NCBI GenBank assembly: GCA_947311175.1
Contig: CAMZKK010000160.1
Location: 1 to 6,034 of the forward strand
Source: an uncultured Planctomycetota bacterium
Lineage (GTDB): Bacteria; Planctomycetota; SZUA-567; JAFGNG01
Length of the DNA: 6,034 nt
Reading direction: 5' to 3'
Below the pieces are notes generated by a model that saw only the letters and a program-made list of their open reading frames with translations, was not told the origin of the DNA and did not search any database. Position numbers and translations under genes: made by a program. Below, piece after piece: positions 1 through 5,268 of this stretch. Numbering within the stretch: position 1 is the stretch's first letter; each line of letters opens with the position of its first letter.

Positions 1-20
1 CTGTGAGGTTTTGTTTTTTT
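1..20 (+). terminator. possible 3' end of an upstream terminator (T-rich tract)
   Basis: The first 20 bases end in a T-rich run (TTTTGTTTTTTT at 9-20) that stops at the encoded CCA end of the tRNA on the other strand. On the plus strand this would fit the U-tract of an intrinsic terminator for a gene entering from the left and converging on tRNA-Cys. Any 5' stem arm lies outside the window, so the stem cannot be checked and the call is tentative. Confidence 0.2.
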
Positions 21-94
21 GGAGGCGACGACCAGATTCGAACTGGTGGATGTGGGTTTTGCAAACCCATGCCTTACCACTTGGCCACGTCGCC
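20..94 (-). tRNA. tRNA-Cys (anticodon GCA)
   Basis: Delivers cysteine to UGU/UGC codons. Read on the minus strand, the cloverleaf is complete. The 7-bp acceptor stem pairs GGCGACG (88-94) with CGTCGCC (24-30). A GCC/GGC D-stem is followed by the anticodon stem TGGGT/ACCCA around loop TTGCAAA. The T-arm is ACCAG-TTCGAAT-CTGGT. The anticodon GCA occupies 60-62. The discriminator base is U (position 23), the base expected as an identity element of tRNA-Cys, and the CCA tail is encoded (20-22). Total length is 75 nt including CCA. No second tRNA follows it inside the window, and it is transcribed away from gatC. There is no recognisable intrinsic terminator after the CCA on this strand; the next bases are A-rich. 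Confidence 0.97.
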
Positions 95-109
95 ATTTTT
101 AGCTTTGGT

Positions 110-138
110 ATTTAATCAGAAATGAAATTCGATGTCAA
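110..138 (-). promoter_or_regulatory. sigma70-type promoter for tRNA-Cys
   Basis: On the minus strand a perfect -35 TTGACA (133-138) is followed by a 17-bp spacer and a -10 TTAAAT (110-115, four of six consensus bases). TGA stands directly upstream of the -10, which is the extended -10 pattern. Initiation about 7 bases downstream would give a leader of roughly 9-10 nt before the mature tRNA 5' end at 94. Position, spacing and orientation all suit a tRNA promoter. Confidence 0.65.
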
Positions 139-146
139 GGTAATAC

Positions 147-174
147 TTGCAACTTCTTTATAGATGTGTAATAT
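147..174 (+). promoter_or_regulatory. candidate promoter for gatCA
   Basis: TTGCAA (147-152), a 16-bp spacer and TAATAT (169-174) lie about 40 bp upstream of the gatC start. Each hexamer matches four of six consensus bases. The stretch is AT-rich, so chance matches are easy. It is offered because gatC needs a promoter between here and the divergent tRNA promoter at 110-138, and this is the best-spaced pair I see. Confidence 0.25.
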
Positions 175-213
175 TGTTGTTAATGTTTTGAAGAATCCTA
201 ATGGAGAAATTTA

Positions 214-504
214 ATGAGTATTAGCAAAGACGATGTTAAGTATGTAGCTGCATTATCAAGATTAGAACTGACAGAAGATGAAGAAAACCTTTTTTCTAAA
301 CAGCTTGGCGATATCCTTGGATATGTCAATCAGCTTCAAGAGGTTGATGTCGATGGGGTTGAGCCATATATCAGTGCGGCTGGAGAAGGGAATGTATTTA
401 GAGAAGATGTAGTCAATGAATCTTTGCCAAGAGAAGATGCTCTGGTAAACGCTCCTGAACAGGGTGATGACGGCTTTGTCGTGCCAAAGGTTGTTGAAGG
501 ATAA
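214..504 (+). CDS. gatC: Asp-tRNA(Asn)/Glu-tRNA(Gln) amidotransferase subunit C
   Basis: GatC is the small subunit of the GatCAB amidotransferase. The enzyme converts Glu-tRNA(Gln) to Gln-tRNA(Gln), and Asp-tRNA(Asn) to Asn-tRNA(Asn), in the cytoplasm; GatC wraps between GatA and GatB and stabilises the complex. The 96-residue product has the usual GatC length and pattern. An N-terminal helical part runs from about residue 4 to 43 (VKYVAALSRLELTEDE, then LGDILGYVNQLQEVDVDGVEP). It is followed by the conserved FREDVV segment (62-67), LPREDAL, and a C-terminal end with NAPEQGDDGFVVPKVV. The start is supported by GGAG at 203-206, seven bases ahead of the ATG. gatA begins 20 bases after the stop on the same strand, the expected partner. 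Assignment is secure from the sequence pattern and this context. Confidence 0.96.
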   Translation: MSISKDDVKYVAALSRLELTEDEENLFSKQLGDILGYVNQLQEVDVDGVEPYISAAGEGNVFREDVVNESLPREDALVNAPEQGDDGFVVPKVVEG

Positions 505-524
505 TAATTATTAAAGGAAATGAA

Positions 525-1982
525 ATGGATTTTACAAGACTTAGTGCTATCGAAATTAGGCAAGCAATTGTTGATAAAAAAAATACTGCGGTTGAGATTG
601 TAACTGCTCATCTTGATAAAATAGAGAAATTAAATACCAAGGTAAAGGCGTTTATTCAAATAAATAGAGATTCGGCAATAAAAGATGCACAGGAAATTGA
701 TTGCAAAATTGAGAATGGAGAGTCGATTGGGCTTCTTGCCGGAGTTCCGATTGCGATTAAAGATAATCTATGCATTAAGGGGAGAGAAACTACTTGTGCA
801 AGTAAAATGCTTTCCGGATTTAAACCGCCATATACCGCAGAAGTTGTGAAAAAAATTAGGAATGAAGGCGGAATAATTGTTGGCAAAACAAACCTTGATG
901 AATTTGCAATGGGTAGCTCTACTGAAAATTCTGCTGTCGAGACAACAAGAAATCCATGGGATTTGGAGCGAATTCCCGGTGGCTCATCAGGTGGCTCTGC
1001 CGCCGCGGTGGCGGCTGGATTTGTCCCGCTTGCTTTGGGTAGTGATACCGGTGGCTCGATTAGACAACCGGCAAGTTTGTGTGGGTGTGTGGGGATGAAA
1101 CCAACTTATGGAATGGTGTCTCGCTTTGGCTTGATTGCCTTTGGTTCTTCGCTTGACCAAATAGGACCATTTGCTCGGACGGTTGAAGATGCAGCCTTGT
1201 TGATGGATGTTATTTCTGGATTTGATAACAAAGATTCAACCAGCGCTAATATCTCTAAACCTGAATTTATAAATACTGTAAACAAAAAAAATGATAAACT
1301 AAAGATTGGTATTCCAGAAGAATATTTTGGAGATGGACTTGATTCAGAGATTGAGTCGTGTATCAAAGGTGTAATTGCAAAGTTAGAGGAAGATGGTGCG
1401 GAAATAAAAAAAATAAGTTTACCGCTGACCAAATATGCGCTTCCGGTTTATTATATTGTTGCCCCTGCGGAAGCAAGTAGTAATCTAGCCCGCTATGACG
1501 GTGTTCATTATGGTCATAGGACAAATGATGCAGGTGATATTATTTCTCTATATAGTAATTCAAGAGAAGAGGGTTTTGGCCCTGAAGTGAAAAGACGGAT
1601 AATGTTGGGGACTTATGTGTTGTCTGCAGGATACTATGATGCCTATTATTTGCAGGCATTAAAGGTTAGAACCAAAATAACCGAAGATTTTGCAAGAGTA
1701 TTCAGTGATTGTGATGTGATTATTACGCCAACAAGTCCATCGGTTGCTTTTAAGATTGGCGAAAAAACCGATGATCCACTCTCAATGTATCTATCGGATA
1801 TTTATACACTAAGTGCAAATCTTGCTGGAATTCCGGGAGTAAGTATTCCGTGTGGAATGGTTAATAATCTTCCGGTAGGTATTCAATTAATGTCTCCACA
1901 TTTCAAAGATGCCGAAATGCTATCAATTGCCGCCAAAATTGAAAATTTGGTAGCCATCCGAAACAAAATCGCATTATTATAA
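525..1982 (+). CDS. gatA: Asp-tRNA(Asn)/Glu-tRNA(Gln) amidotransferase subunit A
   Basis: GatA is the glutaminase subunit of GatCAB. It frees ammonia from glutamine, and the ammonia is channelled to GatB to amidate Glu-tRNA(Gln) or Asp-tRNA(Asn). The 485-residue product is of normal family length and belongs to the amidase-signature family. The Ser-cisSer-Lys triad is visible: Lys79 in GVPIAIKDN, Ser154 in PGGSSGGSAAAV, and nucleophile Ser178 in GSDTGGSIRQPA. Further family blocks are GKTNLDEFAMGSSTENSA (120-137) and MKPTYGMVSRFGL (191-203). AGIPGVSIPCG and LPVGIQLM lie near the C-terminus. The start follows AAAGGA at 513-518 with 6 bases between. Adjacency to gatC separates it from other amidases. 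The terminal residues (after IAAKIEN) look less conserved to me than the rest, but the reading frame is intact. gatB is not downstream: the gene ends in a repeat-bearing convergent gap. Confidence 0.97.
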   Translation: MDFTRLSAIEIRQAIVDKKNTAVEIVTAHLDKIEKLNTKVKAFIQINRDSAIKDAQEIDCKIENGESIGLLAGVPIAIKDNLCIKGRETTCASKMLSGFKPPYTAEVVKKIRNEGGIIVGKTNLDEFAMGSSTENSAVETTRNPWDLERIPGGSSGGSAAAVAAGFVPLALGSDTGGSIRQPASLCGCVGMKPTYGMVSRFGLIAFGSSLDQIGPFARTVEDAALLMDVISGFDNKDSTSANISKPEFINTVNKKNDKLKIGIPEEYFGDGLDSEIESCIKGVIAKLEEDGAEIKKISLPLTKYALPVYYIVAPAEASSNLARYDGVHYGHRTNDAGDIISLYSNSREEGFGPEVKRRIMLGTYVLSAGYYDAYYLQALKVRTKITEDFARVFSDCDVIITPTSPSVAFKIGEKTDDPLSMYLSDIYTLSANLAGIPGVSIPCGMVNNLPVGIQLMSPHFKDAEMLSIAAKIENLVAIRNKIALL

Positions 1983-1986
1983 TAAC

Positions 1987-2019
1987 ATGGGACATGCAAA
2001 GCTTCTTTGCGTGTCCCAT
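1987..2019 (+). terminator. 15-bp hairpin just after gatA
   Basis: Arms 1987-2001 and 2005-2019 are inverse complements over 15 positions around a 3-base loop (CTT). The one imperfect position is a G-U wobble in the plus-strand RNA. The hairpin begins four bases after the gatA stop, so it would form at the 3' end of the gatCA mRNA and could stabilise the end or help termination. No T-tract follows (the next bases are ATATCCTTATCCCC), so it is not a canonical intrinsic terminator. Its downstream part is also the first unit of the tandem repeat described next. Confidence 0.5.
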
Positions 2020-2126
2020 ATCCTTATCCCCATGAACATGTAAAGCCTCTTTTGCGTTGTCCCACAACCTTATTCCCATGAACATACAAAGCCCCTTTTG
2101 CGTTGCCCCATATCCTTATTCCCGAA
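1991..2126. repeat. three imperfect tandem copies of a 44-46 bp unit
   Basis: Three head-to-tail copies can be aligned by eye: 1991-2034 (44 bp), 2035-2080 (46 bp) and 2081 to about 2126 (the last few bases diverge). Shared blocks in order are an (A/G)ACAT head, AAAGC, CTTTTGCGTTG (shorter in copy 1), (T/C)CCCA, CCTTATTCCC, and CATG joining copies 1 to 2 and 2 to 3. The CAAAG/CTTTTG part can form a small stem in copies 1 and 3. A further TTTATTCCCG at 2131-2140 and TTATTCC at 2141-2147 look like decayed echoes of the tail block. The array fills the gap between the convergent gatA and the unknown minus-strand gene. Unit lengths are not multiples of three, so a coding origin is unlikely. Function is unknown; it may be a dispersed intergenic repeat or part of bidirectional transcript ends. 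Confidence 0.8.
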
Positions 2127-2157
2127 GGACTTTATTCCCGTTATTCCTAAAGGATAA

Positions 2158-4338
2158 TTATTTCTTAAGTCTTTCAACACCCTTTGGTAGTAGCATATGT
2201 TTTAGCATTGCGTCATAAACTTCGTGACATTTAAAGAATAGACGTTTGCCACCGTCAAGGGCAGAGCCTAAGTATAATTCATAATGTCTTCGAAAATTTT
2301 GCCTATCATTTTCTTCACTGTAGATAGCTGCTTTTTCTCTGATGTGTTTTCCTTTTTTGCGATAGTCCCATCTTACATTTGCGTATGCCGCTACCAACGT
2401 ATCACTAGTAAGAAGATCAACCCCAGCATCGGATTTACTTGTGTCCCATCTAAAATCGGCAAACATACTGCTTAATATTCTAGCCGTAAGTCCAGGACGT
2501 GGGCAATATGCAGGTAGGACAACTCTGCCAACTTCCGCTCCAGCCCTTGGATTCCATGAGTATCCCATAAATCCACAAACCGGGGATATGATGATGATTG
2601 GTGAAAATCGCATATATATTCTTTTTTCAAGCTTCTTCACTGCAAATAAATGTTCTGAAAAAATGAGAGGGTCACGTTTTTCAATGTCATGTATTTGATT
2701 TTCAATAGATTCTCTGCTGTTGACAGCTCCAGTATCGAGATTAAAAAAATCTCGTAATACAAATGGTGGAAATGGGCTTTTGAGTTTTGCACACAACCTT
2801 GATACCTTATGGATTGCCGATGCTTCTTTTCTTGCTAAATCTTCTCGCGATATTTTTACTTTAATTTCAAACAGTATTTTTTTACTGTTTTCCCTTGCCT
2901 CTTGTTGTTTTGGAATATATTCCTTTTCTATTCGATCAATTGCTCGTTCAAAACGTGCTGCTTCAACTCGGGAAGCTTGAGAGAGTTCTGATATTTTGGC
3001 GATGTCTTTTTTATAAGTAGGAGATGATTTAATGAGCTTTTCTTTTTTTCTGTCAGATTCCGCTTGTACTTTACGGTCTTGAGTGGCTTTTTCATCGAGT
3101 TTTTGGGCTAATTCTAAATATGCTTTTTCTTTGACTTGAGAATAAACATATCTCCGCCACTGTTTGTCTGCCTTCCATTCAGGAGACAGTCGATGATTTA
3201 ATTCCAGATCTTCATCAAGGGCAGGGGTAATCTTACGGTTTGCTACCAATTCAATTACTTCGTCTGCATAAAGAACGTGTGTTTTGTCCATTGAATTGCT
3301 CCATGCCTTGTTTTCCTTAGAGCAATTTTCAATAATATAATTTTTTTCTTGTTCGAATATAAAATATGGTTTTCTACTAATTAGTCCATATCTAAGAAGT
3401 GCCTTGATATTGATTTTCTCTTCAGGCATTAATTCCCCTTCAACAAATAAGGCAGCAGCCTCTGAATATATATGCCAAAATTCTTTAACCATTATCGGTT
3501 CAATGTCTGCTATCTCTCTATTTATGGTCATTAGAATTGTTTTGTGAGCTACTTCTTGTGCCTCTAATTTTTCTTTTTTCTCTAATTCTTCTTTGCTTAT
3601 TTTTTTGATTTTTTTAAGAAAGCCAGAGGTGTTGTCGTTATGTTTTTTTAAGGCATTAAGGAGTTCTTTATGCTTCTTTTGTTGTTCTATTTGAATTATA
3701 TCAAGAGCAATTGCATAGATTGCCCAAGAGAACATTTTATCTGCTTTGATTCCAGCCTTTTTCATTATCAGGTATAGCGGTTCTTCGCAGTAAAAGGTAT
3801 GAGTTGCATCAATAATTTGTTTATCAAAAGAGCCTCGGTCAATACAGATTTGCCATTGTTTGAATGCCATCTTGTAAACAGATTCTAATGCAGGCTCAAT
3901 TGGCTTTACTTCAGGGTCATGTAATTTGATTCTTTCTACGAGTTTCATTAGTTTTGATTTAAGTGCTGCTTTTTTTGTTTTCGCTTGCTCAACAGTTGGA
4001 AGTTTTCTTAGCTCAAAGTTTTGACGGGTTAACTCTGATTTGACAGATTCTGATAAATCTTCATTTTTGAGTAAATTTTGACGTTCATTATTTAATTTAT
4101 TTAGCTTTATAAATAATGACAATCTATTCTGGATTGCATTTCTGAGATTGTTGGGGATTTCAATGGTGTAATCCGAAGATGCGATGTGTTGAATTTCTAT
4201 GCCTTCAGGGGCAGATGATTCATCATACTCGCCAGCAGTTATATTATCAGATTCAGAATTATCCGAAGGTGAGGGTTCATCTTCGGATAATTCTAAAATA
4301 TCTTCAGCAGTAAGTTTGTTCAAATTTTCCTCTGCCAT
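2158..4338 (-). CDS. large uncharacterised, charged, coiled-coil-rich protein
   Basis: A 726-residue protein I do not recognise. Residues 1-50 are acidic and rich in Ser/Asp/Glu, probably disordered. Residues 60-500 are highly charged and largely helical, with likely coiled-coil stretches at about 64-140, 215-275 and 400-500 (many Lys/Glu/Gln/Ala, few Gly or Pro). Between them sit more compact, aromatic-rich parts: QWQICIDRGSFDKQ (161-174), around FYCEEPLYLIMKKAG (182-196), and 285-335. The C-terminal region, about 575-726, looks globular. It has ISPVCGFMGYSWNPRAG (584-600), LPAYCPRPGL, two RWD tripeptides at 630-632 and 656-658, EENDRQNFRRHYELYLG (675-691) and GGKRLFFKCHEVYDAML (696-712). 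I see no signal peptide or clear membrane helix, so a cytoplasmic protein is likely. AGGA at 4347-4350, eight bases upstream, supports the ATG. It is divergent from the phosphoesterase-kinase pair, so a role as their target or regulator is possible but is inference from position alone. Confidence 0.85.
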   Translation of the reverse strand: MAEENLNKLTAEDILELSEDEPSPSDNSESDNITAGEYDESSAPEGIEIQHIASSDYTIEIPNNLRNAIQNRLSLFIKLNKLNNERQNLLKNEDLSESVKSELTRQNFELRKLPTVEQAKTKKAALKSKLMKLVERIKLHDPEVKPIEPALESVYKMAFKQWQICIDRGSFDKQIIDATHTFYCEEPLYLIMKKAGIKADKMFSWAIYAIALDIIQIEQQKKHKELLNALKKHNDNTSGFLKKIKKISKEELEKKEKLEAQEVAHKTILMTINREIADIEPIMVKEFWHIYSEAAALFVEGELMPEEKINIKALLRYGLISRKPYFIFEQEKNYIIENCSKENKAWSNSMDKTHVLYADEVIELVANRKITPALDEDLELNHRLSPEWKADKQWRRYVYSQVKEKAYLELAQKLDEKATQDRKVQAESDRKKEKLIKSSPTYKKDIAKISELSQASRVEAARFERAIDRIEKEYIPKQQEARENSKKILFEIKVKISREDLARKEASAIHKVSRLCAKLKSPFPPFVLRDFFNLDTGAVNSRESIENQIHDIEKRDPLIFSEHLFAVKKLEKRIYMRFSPIIIISPVCGFMGYSWNPRAGAEVGRVVLPAYCPRPGLTARILSSMFADFRWDTSKSDAGVDLLTSDTLVAAYANVRWDYRKKGKHIREKAAIYSEENDRQNFRRHYELYLGSALDGGKRLFFKCHEVYDAMLKHMLLPKGVERLKK

Positions 4339-4381
4339 ACTTTAAATCCTAAAACCAAATAAATGTATGCTAGCTTTATCA

Positions 4382-4409
4382 ATTATTAATAAATAGGTAA
4401 TTATTGCAA
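4382..4409 (-). promoter_or_regulatory. candidate promoter for the 726-residue gene
   Basis: On the minus strand TTGCAA (4404-4409), a 16-bp spacer and AATAAT (4382-4387) give a -35/-10 pair. A start near 4375 would leave a leader of about 37 nt that includes the AGGA ribosome site. The -10 lacks the conserved first T and the surroundings are almost all A/T, so the match may be chance. The -35 overlaps the left arm of the palindromic repeat cluster. Confidence 0.25.
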
Positions 4410-4437
4410 CAATAATTATTAGTAACAATAATTATTG
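4398..4437. repeat. AT-rich palindromic/direct repeat cluster in the divergent control region
   Basis: The 9-bp half-site CAATAATTA appears as an inverted copy at 4398-4406 (TAATTATTG) and as direct copies at 4410-4418 and 4426-4434. The first two form a perfect 9-bp inverted repeat with a 3-base spacer. Positions 4426-4437 (CAATAATTATTG) are a perfect 12-bp palindrome. The 15-bp blocks 4406-4420 and 4422-4436 are direct repeats with one mismatch and a 16-bp period. The cluster lies between two divergent genes and touches the candidate -35 of both, the layout of a shared operator. AT-rich low complexity is the alternative explanation. Confidence 0.6.
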
Positions 4438-4463
4438 TATTTTGTTGCCCGATTAATTATTAT
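4435..4463 (+). promoter_or_regulatory. candidate promoter for the phosphoesterase-kinase operon
   Basis: TTGTAT (4435-4440), a 17-bp spacer and TATTAT (4458-4463, five of six consensus bases) precede the phosphoesterase. A start near 4470 would give a leader of about 32 nt. The -35 matches only its TTG half and overlaps the right end of the palindromic repeat cluster, which would allow a bound protein to block it. Confidence 0.35.
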
Positions 4464-4501
4464 AACTAATTAAATTTGTAATTAATAAGGTCTTGTGATT
4501 T

Positions 4502-5263
4502 ATGAAAATTGCTTTAATCTCTGATATTCATGGTAATTTAGATGCATTGAAAGCGGTATTTTCTCATATTGATTCTCAAGAAGATATTGAATCTATTTAT
4601 TGTCTTGGTGATATCGTTGGCTATGGACCTGAGCCAGAAGAGTGTATTGATTTGGTTAGAAAAAGATGTCAAGTATCACTTTTAGGCAATCATGATTTTG
4701 CTCTTTTGAATGCAGCGGTTGGCTTTAACCCTATTGCCGCAGGAGCAATTGCTTGTCTTCGAAAAAGGATGGAGCCGAACGCCCTGTCGCTACCAAAGAA
4801 AAAAGAGCGTTGGCTGTGGTTAGATGAATTACCTGAACGACATTATCTTGGAAATGATATGTTGGTTCATGCTTCTCCACGAGATAATATTTTTGAATAT
4901 GTTTTAGCAGATGACCCAATTTATGTTCCTGGTAAAATTTTAGCTATTTTTGAGATGATTAAGAGGAATGTATTTGTTGGTCATACCCATCGTCCGGGAA
5001 TAATAACTGGCGATATGAAATTTATTAAACCGTCAGAAATAAATATGGAGTATTTGTTTGCGAATGATAGAAAGACAATTGTAAATATTTCATCGGTTGG
5101 TCAGCCTCGCGATTTAGATAATCGTGCCTGTTATGCCACAGTAACCGATGATGGCGTTAAGTGGCATCGTGTTGAATATGATATTGAAGAGGTTATTAGA
5201 AAGATAAAAGATAGTCCAAAAATTGATATTAGGTGTGGAACTAGATTGTTAGAGGGAAGATAG
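4502..5263 (+). CDS. calcineurin-like metallophosphoesterase (YfcE/MJ0936-like)
   Basis: A 253-residue single-domain metallophosphoesterase, a fold using two metal ions to hydrolyse phosphomono- or phosphodiesters. All the signature metal-ligand motifs are visible in order: D8-x-H10 in LISDIHGN, D37 in GDIVGYGP, N63-H64 in LGNHD, H123 in LVHASP, and H161/H163 in VGHTHRPG. NISSVGQPRD (195-204), usual near the end of this subgroup, follows. There is no signal peptide, so it is cytoplasmic. The ATG at 4502 sits directly before the first beta strand, as in relatives; a modest AAGG (4487-4490) lies 11 bases upstream. The kinase gene starts two bases after the stop. The pairing suggests it might act as a protein phosphatase or second-messenger hydrolase opposite the kinase, but the substrate cannot be read from sequence; members of this family vary widely. 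Confidence 0.9.
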   Translation: MKIALISDIHGNLDALKAVFSHIDSQEDIESIYCLGDIVGYGPEPEECIDLVRKRCQVSLLGNHDFALLNAAVGFNPIAAGAIACLRKRMEPNALSLPKKKERWLWLDELPERHYLGNDMLVHASPRDNIFEYVLADDPIYVPGKILAIFEMIKRNVFVGHTHRPGIITGDMKFIKPSEINMEYLFANDRKTIVNISSVGQPRDLDNRACYATVTDDGVKWHRVEYDIEEVIRKIKDSPKIDIRCGTRLLEGR

Positions 5264-5268
5264 CTGTG
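5254..5268 (+). promoter_or_regulatory. ribosome binding site that selects a GTG start for the kinase
   Basis: AGAGGGAAG at 5251-5259, inside the last codons of the phosphoesterase gene, is a good Shine-Dalgarno sequence. It stands 9 bases ahead of the in-frame GTG at 5266 but 21 bases ahead of the in-frame ATG at 5278. Spacing therefore favours GTG, which starts two bases after the TAG stop at 5261-5263 and implies translational coupling. Confidence 0.6.

Noticed and set aside
20..94. tRNA-Cys as an attachment site for an integrated element
   Set aside because: No integrase gene and no direct repeat of the tRNA 3' end is seen elsewhere in the window; the neighbouring genes are housekeeping.
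336..611. Minus-strand frame over gatC and the start of gatA
   Set aside because: It lies antisense to two clearly identified genes and has a low-complexity Ser/Thr/Asn product, as expected of a shadow frame.
1106..1432. Minus-strand 108-codon frame inside gatA
   Set aside because: Antisense to conserved gatA coding sequence; the product is Ser/Ile/Pro-rich with no recognisable motif.
1903..2085. A 60-codon minus-strand frame across the gatA end and the repeat array
   Set aside because: It is made of gatA antisense plus the tandem repeat. The 44-46 bp units are not multiples of three, so the peptide does not repeat coherently. No domain is visible and I found no convincing ribosome site.
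1991..2126. CRISPR-like array
   Set aside because: The copies abut with no unique spacers between them and differ from each other at many positions, and no cas gene is present. They are imperfect tandem repeats.
2284..2980. Plus-strand frames (2284-2475, 2441-2698, 2720-2980) opposite the 726-residue gene
   Set aside because: They overlap each other or sit antisense to one long intact frame that has a good ribosome site; the products show no domain.
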